Assembly: GCA_963798075.1 (NCBI GenBank)
Contig: CAWCRU010000032.1
Coordinates: 173,485-237,484, forward strand
Source: DATAOG01 sp963798075
GTDB taxonomy: Bacteria > Pseudomonadota > Alphaproteobacteria > Geminicoccales > Geminicoccaceae
Direction: 5' to 3'
DNA: 64,000 nt
The notes below the pieces were generated by a model. The model was not told the origin of the DNA. It saw only the letters and a program-made list of their open reading frames with translations, and did no database searches. Every line of letters starts with the position of its first letter. Position 1 is the stretch's first letter. The position numbers and the translations under genes were made by a program. Of the stretch, positions 25,388-33,238 are shown piece by piece.

Positions 25388-25887
25388 GTCTTGCTCCGGT
25401 CGCCCGCAGCTGCCGGCGCAGTCGCGCGCAGGTACTCGTCCAGACGGTCGAGCGAGCCGGACCAGCCGCTCTCATGCGCAGCCCGCGCGCTCTCCGACTC
25501 GAAGGCGCCCTGATGGACGATCAGCCTCGTCTTGCCCGCCTGCTCGTTGAAGTTGACCCTGACGACGGTCTCGTGGCCGGGCTTGCCCTCGGCATCCTCC
25601 CAGGCCCAGGTGAAGGCGAGGCTCTCCGGCTCCACGACCTCGCGAAAGACGCCCTGCACCCAATGGTCGGTGCCCTCGGGCGAGCGCATGCAGATGCGAA
25701 AGGCGCCGCCCGGGCGCACGTCCATCTTGCAGGACGGCGTCTTGAAGCCCTGCGGGCCCCACCAGCGCACCAGACGCGCGGGCTCGGTCCAGGCCTTGAA
25801 CACGAGGGCCCGTGGCGCATCGAGGACGCGCGAGATGAGGAGCTCCCATGCGCTCGACGTCGGGACGGTGCCGGTGATTGCAGCCAT
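25384..25887 (-). CDS. SRPBCC (AHSA1-like) domain protein, paralogue 2
   Basis: 167 aa. It has LLISRVLDAPRALVFKAWTEP, LVRWWGPQGFKTPSC, GVFREVVEPESLAFTW, and the closing GWSGSLDRLDEYLRA. It is a tandem paralogue of its neighbours at 24881 and 25965. The start at 25887 follows a 77-bp gap holding no obvious promoter, so it is probably read from the ArsR promoter. Confidence 0.9.
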   Translation of the reverse strand: MAAITGTVPTSSAWELLISRVLDAPRALVFKAWTEPARLVRWWGPQGFKTPSCKMDVRPGGAFRICMRSPEGTDHWVQGVFREVVEPESLAFTWAWEDAEGKPGHETVVRVNFNEQAGKTRLIVHQGAFESESARAAHESGWSGSLDRLDEYLRATAPAAAGDRSKT

Positions 25888-25964
25888 GGCTCTTTCCTGT
25901 CAGTGCGGGTTGGCCCAGGCGGCGGCCGGGCAACCTCCGGCCGGCGCTGCGACGGGCTTCGGGC

Positions 25965-26435
25965 TCAGACCGTGACCAGATAGTCGGCGAAGCGCTGCAT
26001 GCAGCTGCTCCAACCGCCTTCATGGCCATCGCGCGAGGCGCCCGATTCGAAGCCCGCATGCTGCAGGGTGAGCCTGGTCCTGCCACCCTGCTCGGCGAAA
26101 CTCACGGTCACCAGGGTTTCGCTCCCCGCGGCGCCGGCGGCATCGACATCGACATAGGTGAAGACGAGCCGCTCCGGGGCCACGATCTCGCGGTAGACGC
26201 CGCGCTTGGTATAGAGGGTCCCTTCGGGCGAGCGCATGCAGCGGCGCCAGGCGCCACCCGGCCGCACGTCCATCTCGCAGGAGACGGTGGTGAAGCCCTG
26301 CGGTCCCCACCAGCGGGCGAGATGTTCGGGCTGCGTCCAGAGCTTGAACACGAGGCTCCGGGGCGCATCGAAGACGCGCGTGATGACGAGCTCCTGCTCC
26401 TCGGCCAGGGCGGCAGCGCTAGTTGTCGCGGCCAT
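25965..26435 (-). CDS. SRPBCC (AHSA1-like) domain protein, paralogue 3
   Basis: 156 aa from the Met at 26435. It has LVITRVFDAPRSLVFKLWTQP, LARWWGPQGFTTVSC, GVYREIVAPERLVFTY and GWSSCMQRFADYL. The start overlaps the 3' end of the ArsR gene by 17 bp, the usual coupling of an ArsR repressor to its SRPBCC partner. It is the first structural gene of the operon. Confidence 0.9.
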   Translation of the reverse strand: MAATTSAAALAEEQELVITRVFDAPRSLVFKLWTQPEHLARWWGPQGFTTVSCEMDVRPGGAWRRCMRSPEGTLYTKRGVYREIVAPERLVFTYVDVDAAGAAGSETLVTVSFAEQGGRTRLTLQHAGFESGASRDGHEGGWSSCMQRFADYLVTV

Positions 26436-26769
26436 CGGTCCTCTCCTTGGCTTGCAGCTCGCGCAGATAGTCCTCCAGGCGATCCAGGCTCTGCTCCCAG
26501 AAGCGGCGGTAGGTGTCGAGCCACTCCGACGCATCCCGCATCGGGGCCGCCTCGAGCCGGCAGGGCCGCCACTGAGCCGCGCGACCGCGCGCGATCAGGC
26601 CGGCGCGCTCCAGGACCTTGAGGTGCTTGGAGACCGCGGGCAGGCTGATCTCGAAAGGCCGCGCCAGCTCCGTGACCGACGCCTCGCCCGAGGCGAGACG
26701 AGCCAGGATCGCGCGCCGCGTCGGATCGGCGAGGGCGGCGAAGGTGGCACTCAGGCGGTCGGGCGACAC
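26419..26769 (-). CDS. ArsR-family transcriptional repressor
   Basis: 116 aa winged-helix protein. It has FAALADPTRRAILARLASGEASVTELARPFEISLPAVSKHLKVLERAGL, the full HTH. It lacks the cysteine metal site of ArsR/SmtB, so its inducer is probably organic. The C-terminal W-L-D-T-Y-R-R-FWEQSLDRLEDYL extension is typical of ArsR proteins paired with SRPBCC genes. It leads the operon down to 22501. It is expected to bind the inverted repeat at 26788-26809 and the matching site at 27705-27726. Confidence 0.9.
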   Translation of the reverse strand: MSPDRLSATFAALADPTRRAILARLASGEASVTELARPFEISLPAVSKHLKVLERAGLIARGRAAQWRPCRLEAAPMRDASEWLDTYRRFWEQSLDRLEDYLRELQAKERTDGRDN

Positions 26770-26787
26770 TTTGGGCGAGCCTTCCTC

Positions 26788-26809
26788 TTATCTAACCATT
26801 CGGTTAAAT
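26788..26809. promoter_or_regulatory. ArsR operator upstream of the ArsR-SRPBCC operon
   Basis: Inverted repeat TAACC-ATTC-GGTTA at 26793-26806, 20 bp before the ArsR start. Read on the minus strand the wider site is ATTTAACCG-AATG-GTTA-GATAA. It has the same frame of half-sites as the site at 27705-27726. The flanking A/T run (TTAAATA) stands out in this GC-rich window and would fit a -10 box. Confidence 0.65.
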
Positions 26810-26862
26810 ACGGTTTGCGGCCTTCGCTGTCAAGCCACAAATCGCCTCCGCCAACGAACCGC

Positions 26863-27153
26863 CTAGGCCGGGCGTGCCGGGTCGGCGGCGCGGTAGCGGT
26901 CCGCCGCCCGGGCGCGGGCCCTGGCGGCCTCGATCTGGCGATCGCGCGGCGGAGCGTTGGTCTGGAGCGAATCGAGCAGCTCACGGGCCGCCTGCGCCAC
27001 CTGGTCCACCGCCCGGCCGAAGGCGCGCTCGTTGGCCTTGGAGGGCCGGGTGGAGCCGCTCAGCTTGCGCACGAACTGCAGCGCCGATGCGCGGATCTCC
27101 TGGTCCGTCGCAGGTGGCTGGAAGTTGTGCAAGGTCTTGATGTTTCGACACAT
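26863..27153 (-). CDS. DUF2277 family protein
   Basis: 96 aa. It begins MCRNIKTLHNFQPPATDQEIRAS and continues ALQFVRKLSGSTRPSKANERAFGRAVDQVA. This is the full DUF2277 signature, including the invariant CRNIK start and SG-x-x-x-PS. Function unknown. It lies between the ArsR operon and the separate SRPBCC gene, and is co-directional with the latter. The start at 27153 is fixed by the conserved Cys-Arg-Asn N-terminus. Confidence 0.9.
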   Translation of the reverse strand: MCRNIKTLHNFQPPATDQEIRASALQFVRKLSGSTRPSKANERAFGRAVDQVAQAARELLDSLQTNAPPRDRQIEAARARARAADRYRAADPARPA

Positions 27154-27220
27154 ATAAGGATCCCTCCGCTCGCGCAGCGCCGCACGCGTCGCGCGCTCCG
27201 CCGCTGCGCCCCGGGCCCGC

Positions 27221-27685
27221 TCAGGCGATCGCGCCGGCGGCCAGAGCCTCCTCCAGGCAGTCGAAGCAGCCAGCCCAGCCGTGCTCATGCCGGGCGCGGC
27301 TCTCGGCGCTATCGAAGACCTCCTGATGGAGCTCGAGCCAAGTCCCGTCCGCGACCTCGAACAGCTCGATCGTGACCACGGTCTCGTGGCGCCGCGGCCC
27401 TTCCATTCCCCAGGTGAAAACCAGGCGCGAGGGCGGCACGATCTCGCGATAGACGCCGCTCATCACGTGGTCCTCGCCGTCGGGGGAGCGCATGGTGGTC
27501 CGCCAGGCGCCGCCCGGCCGGACGTCGAGCGCCAGATCGGGAACGGTGAAGCCCTTGGGCCCCCACCACTTCACGAGCTGCTCCGCATCAGTCAACGCCC
27601 GGAACACGCGCTCACGCGGGGCCCGGAAGCGGCGCGATACGTTGAGCGCCAGCGCCCGATCAGGGTGCGGTACGGCGGTTGTCAT
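27221..27685 (-). CDS. SRPBCC (AHSA1-like) domain protein, paralogue 4
   Basis: 154 aa. It has LNVSRRFRAPRERVFRALTDA, LVKWWGPKGFTVPDL, GVYREIVPPSRLVFTW and GWAGCFDCLEEALAAG. The Met at 27685 is chosen over one at 27706 because GGGAGG lies 7 bp before it. The start is 20 bp from an ArsR-type operator that matches the one of the main operon. It is thus a detached member of the same regulon. The DUF2277 gene follows. Confidence 0.9.
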   Translation of the reverse strand: MTTAVPHPDRALALNVSRRFRAPRERVFRALTDAEQLVKWWGPKGFTVPDLALDVRPGGAWRTTMRSPDGEDHVMSGVYREIVPPSRLVFTWGMEGPRRHETVVTIELFEVADGTWLELHQEVFDSAESRARHEHGWAGCFDCLEEALAAGAIA

Positions 27686-27704
27686 CTCGCGCCCTCCCGG
27701 CAGC

Positions 27705-27726
27705 ATTTAACCGCACAGTTAATTAA
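27705..27726. promoter_or_regulatory. Second ArsR-type operator, before SRPBCC paralogue 4
   Basis: ATTTAACCG-CACA-GTTA-ATTAA. It keeps both half-sites and their spacing from the operator at 26788-26809 read on the opposite strand. Only the 4-bp centre and two flanking bases differ. The AT-rich sequence is unusual for this window. Confidence 0.65.
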
Positions 27727-27863
27727 CCCTGTGCTTAGCCGCCGGCCAGAGGGGTGTCAAGCCGTCCGATTGAGGGATATGTCCGCTTCGGGAAACGTCA
27801 AGGGGGCCCCGGGCGCGGGGCCGGCCCGACCGGCAGTCGAACCGGCCCGGGGCGGGCTTGTGA

Positions 27864-28100
27864 TCACTTCCAGATCGGCTTGCCCAGATCGATGTTCTTC
27901 TCCTTGGTCAGCGCCCCCGTCGCGGCGCCGGCCGCGCCGCCAAGCGCGGCGCCGCCCAAGGTGTGGCCCGTGAGCGCGCCGGCCACGCCGCCGACGCCGG
28001 CGCCGATCGCCCCGCCGCTCAGCGCGCGATCCGTCGTGTCGGACCCGCAAGCGGCGAGCATCAAAAGCGCGGTGGCCGCAAGGCCTGCTTTCCACAGCAT
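27864..28100 (-). CDS. Glycine-zipper lipoprotein
   Basis: 78 aa. A signal peptide with lipobox LMLAAC (Cys18) is followed by a glycine-zipper region (GGAIGAGVGGVAGALTGHTLGGAALGGAAGAATGA in short repeats) and a charged end KEKNIDLGKPIWK. It resembles small outer-membrane glycine-zipper lipoproteins. It is probably inserted in or bound to the outer membrane. It is divergent from queF, with a 145-bp gap. Confidence 0.85.
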   Translation of the reverse strand: MLWKAGLAATALLMLAACGSDTTDRALSGGAIGAGVGGVAGALTGHTLGGAALGGAAGAATGALTKEKNIDLGKPIWK

Positions 28101-28245
28101 CTCGATCTCCTGAGTTGCCTCTGGTAGGGTTGCACGTCCGGTAGCGTCAAAACGCCTGTGGGCGGCAATCGGTTCCCCAAATCAGGGGACGCGGCCGAGA
28201 CCAGGGGCGGGGGCCGGCTCGCCCCGCGGGCGGAGGGGGTCGACC

Positions 28246-28710
28246 ATGACCGGACCATCGCCGTATGCGCTCACTCAGCTCGGCCGGCCGACCGAGTTGC
28301 CGGCGTCGCCTGATCAGGCGCGGCTCGAGACCGTGCCCAACCCGCATCCCGAGCGGGCCTACGTGGTCCGCTTCACATGCCCGGAGTTCACCGCGCTGTG
28401 CCCGCTCACGGGCCAGCCGGATTTTGCCCATCTCGTGATCGACTACCTGCCGGGCGCGCACCTGCTCGAGAGCAAATCGCTGAAGCTCTTCCTCGGCTCC
28501 TTCCGCAACCACGGCGCGTTCCACGAGGCCTGCACGATCACGATCGCCATGCGTCTGGAGGCGGCGCTGGCGCCGGCGTGGCTGCGGATCGGCGGCTATT
28601 GGTATCCGCGCGGCGGCATGCCGATCGACGTCTTCTACCAATCCGGCGAGCCGCCTTCCGGCCTCTGGCTGCCGGACCAGGGCGTGCCGCCCTACCGCGG
28701 CCGCGGCTGA
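28246..28710 (+). CDS. queF: NADPH-dependent 7-cyano-7-deazaguanine reductase
   Basis: 154 aa, short (unimodular) QueF. It has the catalytic Cys52 in FTALCPLTGQPDF with Asp59, and the QueF motif ESKSLKLFLGSFRNHGAFHE. It reduces preQ0 to preQ1 in queuosine tRNA modification. No other queuosine gene is nearby. Its stop shares one base with the start of the next gene (TGATG), a strong sign of translational coupling. Confidence 0.95.
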   Translation: MTGPSPYALTQLGRPTELPASPDQARLETVPNPHPERAYVVRFTCPEFTALCPLTGQPDFAHLVIDYLPGAHLLESKSLKLFLGSFRNHGAFHEACTITIAMRLEAALAPAWLRIGGYWYPRGGMPIDVFYQSGEPPSGLWLPDQGVPPYRGRG

Positions 28711-29906
28711 TGGGGCGGCTGCCGGTGCTGGTCGCCGTGGGGCTGCTGCTCGCCGCCTGTGGCGACGAGGACGGCAATTTCTCCCAGAATCCCGGCTTTG
28801 CCGATTGGTATGCGGCGCATCCGCCGAGCGCGCAGCTGCCGACGGCGGCCGAGCAGGCCCTGCTCGAGCGCTACCGGCCGCGGGTGTTCCTGCCGGCGGG
28901 CAACGAAGGCCCGATCGACTTCTACCGCGACTACGTCGCCGAGGGGCAGCTGTTCGATGGCACGGGCCGGCTGGTCTCGGCTGCGGTCACGCCCGCGCTG
29001 CTGAACGCCCACAAGCAGGATCCCAAGGCCGTGTTCGTGCACGTGCCGGGCCGCGCCGCGCCGAGGCCGGTGATCTATGGCCGGATCGATCGCGCCGACC
29101 TCGAGCTGCCGGGCTGCGCGGCGCCCGTGCCGGTGACCTTCCTCACCTACAACCTGGTGTTCCGCCATTCCGGCCTGCCCGCGGGCCTGCCCGCCTGGCA
29201 GAGGGTCGTCCTCGAACTGGTCGGCGATCTCGACGACTGGCATCAGCTGGATCACTACACGGCGCTGACCCTGGCGCTGGCCCCCAACGGCAAGGAAGAC
29301 GGCAAGGAGCTGACGCCGTTTGCGGTCACCTTCCAGCAGCACAACTATCTGCGCAGCTATCTGCTGGCCGACCGGGACGGCCCGGGGCGCCTGGCACTGC
29401 CGCAGGATGGCCGGATCGGGATCGACGTCGCCCGCCGCTCGAACGAGCTCTACCCGCATCGAGCGGGCGCGGTGCGGCGCCGGGCGGTCGCGTTCATGAG
29501 CGCCGAGGCCGCCCGCTATCTGGTCGACGGCCAGAACCCGCCCTGGCTCGCGGCCGACGACATCACCCAGCCCGTGCGCAGGATCGAGCCTGAGCTCCGG
29601 TTCCTGCCGCCCGCGGATGCCTTCTACGTCTTCCAGGGCTGGCTCGGCGCGCGCCGGCTGCTGCCGGGCCGCGACGGCCCGCCCGGCGCCGACTACAACA
29701 CCCTGCCGGCGTTCAAGTCGAAGGCGACCCAGCTGGCGCTCGCCTATTGGACCGAGGGCGACCACGACTATCTCGCGCGGCTCGGCGAGCTGTTCGCGAA
29801 CGGCCGCCCGGCCGCGGCAGCGTTCGCACCGTTCGCTGCCCGCCTCGGGCGCGATCTCAAGGCGTCCGCGGTGTTCGCCGCCTGCGCCGGGTCGCCCACC
29901 GCATGA
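28710..29906 (+). CDS. Lipoprotein of unknown function coupled to queF
   Basis: 398 aa. Signal peptide with lipobox GLLLAAC, then GDEDGNFSQNPGFADWYAAHPPS. Internal motifs include RPRVFLPAGNEGPIDFYRDYVAEG, LTYNLVFRHSGLPAG, DDWHQLDHYTALTLAL and VTFQQHNYLRSYLL, suggesting a metal- or sugar-binding enzyme-like fold (several Asp/His). I do not recognise the family. The TGATG overlap with queF implies coordinated synthesis, but it is exported, so the functional link is unclear. Confidence 0.7.
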   Translation: MGRLPVLVAVGLLLAACGDEDGNFSQNPGFADWYAAHPPSAQLPTAAEQALLERYRPRVFLPAGNEGPIDFYRDYVAEGQLFDGTGRLVSAAVTPALLNAHKQDPKAVFVHVPGRAAPRPVIYGRIDRADLELPGCAAPVPVTFLTYNLVFRHSGLPAGLPAWQRVVLELVGDLDDWHQLDHYTALTLALAPNGKEDGKELTPFAVTFQQHNYLRSYLLADRDGPGRLALPQDGRIGIDVARRSNELYPHRAGAVRRRAVAFMSAEAARYLVDGQNPPWLAADDITQPVRRIEPELRFLPPADAFYVFQGWLGARRLLPGRDGPPGADYNTLPAFKSKATQLALAYWTEGDHDYLARLGELFANGRPAAAAFAPFAARLGRDLKASAVFAACAGSPTA

Positions 29907-29960
29907 TCGGCGCGCTGCCGCCGGCTGCGGCCTGACCCGCCCGCCAGGCCGGCGCCGCCC

Positions 29961-31334
29961 ATGGCCGACCCCGCGCCGTCCCCCTGTCCGCCTCCGCACT
30001 CGCGTCTGGCGCGGCTGCCGTTTTTCTACGGCTGGGTGGTCGTCGCCGTGGCGTTCGTCACCATGGCGATCGGGGTCAACGCGCGGACCGCGTTCTCCCT
30101 GCTGTTCCCGCCGATCCTCGACGAGTTCGGCTGGGACCGGGCGACGATCGCGGGCGCCTTCTCGATCGGCTTTCTCGCCTCGGCGTTCTACGCGCCGTTC
30201 ATCGGCATGGCGATGGACCGTTTCGGGCCGCGCCTCGTGATCCCGTTCGGCGTCCTGCTGGTGGCGGGCGGCCTGGTCCTGGCGACCGGGGCGGCCCGCC
30301 CCTGGCAGTTCGACCTCAGCCTCGGCGTGCTGGTGGTCGGCGGCAGCGTGTTCGTGAGCTATATCGGCCACTCGATCTTCCTGCCGCACTGGTTCGTGCG
30401 CCGGCGCGGGCTCGCGACCGGGATCGCCTTCTCGGGCGTGGGGATCGGCTCGATCCTCCTGTTCCCATGGCTGCAGACCCTGATCGATGCGGCCGGCTGG
30501 CGGCGCGCCTGCTTTGCCTTGGCCGGCCTGCTGCTCGCGGTCCTGCTGCCGCTCAACCTCGTCCTTCAGCGCCAGCGACCTGGGGATCTGGGCCTCGTGC
30601 CCGACGGCGATCAAGATGACGCGGGCGCGCGCACGGATCAGGCCGGCGCGCGCAACGTCGTCGATCCGGCCTGGGCAAGGACCGAGTGGACGCTTGCGCG
30701 GGCGATGCGCACGGTCCGCTTCTGGTGGCTGCTGGCGGCCTTCTTCAGCGGCCTGTTCGTCTGGTACGCGGTCCAGGTCCATCAGACCAGATACCTGGTC
30801 GAGATCGGCTTTCCGCCGGAGCTTGCGGCCTTTGCGCTCGGCCTGGTCGGCCTTGCCGGGGTCGCCGGCCAGATCGGGATCGGCCATCTCTCGGACCGGG
30901 TCGGGCGCGAGTGGGCCTGGACCGCGGCCGCGCTCGGCTTCGTTGTCTGCTACCTGTGCCTGCTCGCCCTGCCGGCCCATCCGAGCCGGCTCCTGCTCTA
31001 CGCCATGGTCGGCGCGCAGGGCCTGCTGGGCTACGGCCTCGCCACGGTCTACGGCGCGATTCCGGCCGAGCTGTTCCAGGGCCGCCACTTCGGCACCATC
31101 TTCGGCACCCTCGGCAGCGCCTCGATCCTGGGCGCCGCGACCGGGCCCTGGGTCGCAGGCCGGGTCTACGACCGCACCCACAGCTACGCGCCGGCCTTCT
31201 GGCTCGCGATCGCGCTCGCTCTGCTCTCGATCGCCTGCATCTGGCTCGCCGCCCCGCGCAAGGTCCGTCTCGTCGCCGGCCAGGTCGCCCGTCTCGAAGC
31301 CCGGCGCGCCGCTGCGACGCAGCCGCAAGCCTAG
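29961..31334 (+). CDS. MFS transporter (monocarboxylate/OFA-like)
   Basis: 457 aa with twelve helices. The N-terminus FFYGWVVVAVAFVTMAIGVNARTAFSLLFPPILDEFGW is typical of the OFA/MCT group, with the loop motif IGMAMDRFGPRLV. A second-half loop is HLSDRVGREWAW. It imports or exports a carboxylate across the inner membrane. It is 54 bp after the lipoprotein gene, and the stop overlaps the convergent MBL gene by 4 bp. Confidence 0.88.
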   Translation: MADPAPSPCPPPHSRLARLPFFYGWVVVAVAFVTMAIGVNARTAFSLLFPPILDEFGWDRATIAGAFSIGFLASAFYAPFIGMAMDRFGPRLVIPFGVLLVAGGLVLATGAARPWQFDLSLGVLVVGGSVFVSYIGHSIFLPHWFVRRRGLATGIAFSGVGIGSILLFPWLQTLIDAAGWRRACFALAGLLLAVLLPLNLVLQRQRPGDLGLVPDGDQDDAGARTDQAGARNVVDPAWARTEWTLARAMRTVRFWWLLAAFFSGLFVWYAVQVHQTRYLVEIGFPPELAAFALGLVGLAGVAGQIGIGHLSDRVGREWAWTAAALGFVVCYLCLLALPAHPSRLLLYAMVGAQGLLGYGLATVYGAIPAELFQGRHFGTIFGTLGSASILGAATGPWVAGRVYDRTHSYAPAFWLAIALALLSIACIWLAAPRKVRLVAGQVARLEARRAAATQPQA

Positions 31335-32338
31335 ATATCGCGGGTCTCGCCGATCCGCATCACCCAGGCATCGTCCTCGCCGTAGCCGGCGGCGGCCGCC
31401 GCGGCGCGAAAGCGGACCGGCGGCTCGAACGGCGGCTCGTCGGTCAGACGGATGGTCCCCCAATGCATGCCGACGATCCGCCGCGCGTGCAGGTCGCGCG
31501 CGATCAGCAACGCCTCCTCGGGCGTCGCGTGCGAGCCCTGCATCAGGAGGCGGGGCTCGTAGGCGCCGATCGGCAGCAGCGCCAGATCGAAAGCTGCCTG
31601 CTGCCGGCCGATGTCGCGGAACACCGGTCCGTAGGCCGTATCGCCCGCGAAATAGACCCGCCGGCTGCGCCCCTGCAGGGCGTAACCGGTCCAGAGCGTG
31701 CGGTTGCGGTCGAAGAAGGTGCGTCTGGAAAAGTGGATCGCCGGCAGGGCGGTGATCTTGAGCTCGCCAAGCGTCAGCTCCTGGTACCAGTCGAGCTCTT
31801 CGACCCTGGGGTAGCCGCGCGCCCGGAAATAGCGGCCGAGGCCGAGCGGCACCACGGCCAGCGTCCGCTCCTTGCCAGCCAGCGCCCCGACCGTCGGCAG
31901 GTCCAGATGGTCGTAGTGGCTGTGCGAGAGCAGCAACAGGTCGATCGGGGGCAGGGCCCCGACGGGCAGCCCGGCCGGCGCGAACCGCCTGGGCCCGAGC
32001 GGCGGCAGCGGCGAGGCATAGTCGCTGAGATAGGGATCGGTCAGGATGGTCCGGCCGTCCAGCCGGAGCAGGAAGCTTGCGTGGCCGAGCCAGGTCAGAC
32101 GGTCGCCGTCGCGGCGCCGGTCGAAGACGCCAGCGGCCGCCTCGGCAGGCGGCAGGACGTGGCCGGCCGGCAGCGCGACCGCGCGCCGGTCGGTGAACCG
32201 GCGCCAGAAGAAGCTGCGCCACGCGCCGGCATCGCCGCCGGGCGCCGGACTGCCGGGCGGATTGCGAAAGCCGCTGGCGGCGTGATGGGCGGGGTCGGGC
32301 ACGGCCCCGCGGTACGGTTCAGGCTGGGATTGCGCCAC
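31331..32338 (-). CDS. MBL-fold metallo-hydrolase (NAPE-PLD/UlaG-like)
   Basis: 335 aa from the GTG at 32338. It has LTWLGHASFLLRLDGRTILTDPYLSDYASP, the metal motif HSHYDHLD, YFAGDTAYGP, LPIGAYEPR, and the late GMHWGTIRLTDEP. These define the NAPE-PLD/L-ascorbate lactonase group, with two metal ions. The C-terminal half matches phospholipase-D-type members. Longer in-frame starts exist, but the added sequence is unrelated to the family. Substrate unknown. Confidence 0.88.
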   Translation of the reverse strand: MAQSQPEPYRGAVPDPAHHAASGFRNPPGSPAPGGDAGAWRSFFWRRFTDRRAVALPAGHVLPPAEAAAGVFDRRRDGDRLTWLGHASFLLRLDGRTILTDPYLSDYASPLPPLGPRRFAPAGLPVGALPPIDLLLLSHSHYDHLDLPTVGALAGKERTLAVVPLGLGRYFRARGYPRVEELDWYQELTLGELKITALPAIHFSRRTFFDRNRTLWTGYALQGRSRRVYFAGDTAYGPVFRDIGRQQAAFDLALLPIGAYEPRLLMQGSHATPEEALLIARDLHARRIVGMHWGTIRLTDEPPFEPPVRFRAAAAAAGYGEDDAWVMRIGETRDI

Positions 32339-32536
32339 ATGATGTTCCGGTTGCGGCAGGGGGCATCGGGGCGCCACCCTGCGTCCAGGCTGCAAGCTTA
32401 TGCGGATCGGTCGGGCGGGGCCAGGTCTTGAAACCGTCAAGATCATCGTCTAGCCCTAAGGGCGCCTTGGCGCCCGCGGCGATCGCGGATGCGCTGATGA
32501 GGCGAGGAGCTGACTACCGGCGGGCAGAGTGATAGC

Positions 32537-33118
32537 ATGAGGTCGATGGAAGCGCAGAGATTGCCGCCGCTCGAGGCTTGCCCGGCGTTGGTGCTGAACG
32601 CCGACTACCGGCCGCTCAGCTACTTCCCGCTCTCGACCTGGCACTGGCAGGAGACCGTCAAGGCGATCTTCCTCGACCGGGTCGCCGTGCTCTCGCACTA
32701 CGATCGCGTGATCCACTCGCCGTCCTCGGCCTTCCGCCTGCCGAGCGTGGTGGCGCTCAAGCAGTACATCCCGCAGAACCGCCGGCCGCCGTTCACGCGC
32801 TTCAACGTCTTCCTGCGCGACGGCTTCACCTGCCAGTACTGCGGCCAGGCGCGGCAGGCGCCGGAGCTCACCTTCGATCACGTCGTGCCGCGCTCGCGCG
32901 GCGGCCGCACCAGCTGGGACAACGTGGTCACCGCGTGCACGCGCTGCAACCTCGCCAAGGGCAGCCGGCTGCCGCGGGAGTGCCACATGCGGCCGCTGAC
33001 CAGCCCGGGCATGCCGACCCCCTTTCAGCTGCAGGAGCGCGGCCGGGCGTTTCCGCCCAACTTCCTGCATGTCAGCTGGCGCGACTTTTTGTACTGGGAC
33101 AGCGAGCTCGAGCCCTGA
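32537..33118 (+). CDS. HNH endonuclease
   Basis: 193 aa. An N-terminal segment (LVLNADYRPLSYFPLSTWHWQETVKAI) is common to this family, followed by the HNH zinc finger CQYCGQ...LTFDHVVPRSRGGRTSWDNVVTACTRCN. It is a chromosomal house-keeping-type HNH protein rather than a restriction enzyme. No methylase is nearby. The start may be 32537 or the Met at 32546. Confidence 0.9.
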   Translation: MRSMEAQRLPPLEACPALVLNADYRPLSYFPLSTWHWQETVKAIFLDRVAVLSHYDRVIHSPSSAFRLPSVVALKQYIPQNRRPPFTRFNVFLRDGFTCQYCGQARQAPELTFDHVVPRSRGGRTSWDNVVTACTRCNLAKGSRLPRECHMRPLTSPGMPTPFQLQERGRAFPPNFLHVSWRDFLYWDSELEP

Positions 33119-33238
33119 GAAACGCGGCCGGCCGGCGTCTTATGCGATTTGGCGTTGCCTTGGCCGGGCAATTCCGGACAATTGGGCAGCGGCGCCGGTG
33201 ACCGGCGCTTTGATTCAAGGTCGTCCGGGAGACACTTC

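Noticed and set aside
28692..32222. 1176-codon open frame on the minus strand
   Set aside because: It lies antisense to the lipoprotein and MFS genes, is Arg/Ala/Pro/Gln-rich, and shows no domain. It is a by-product of high GC with G/C at third codon positions.
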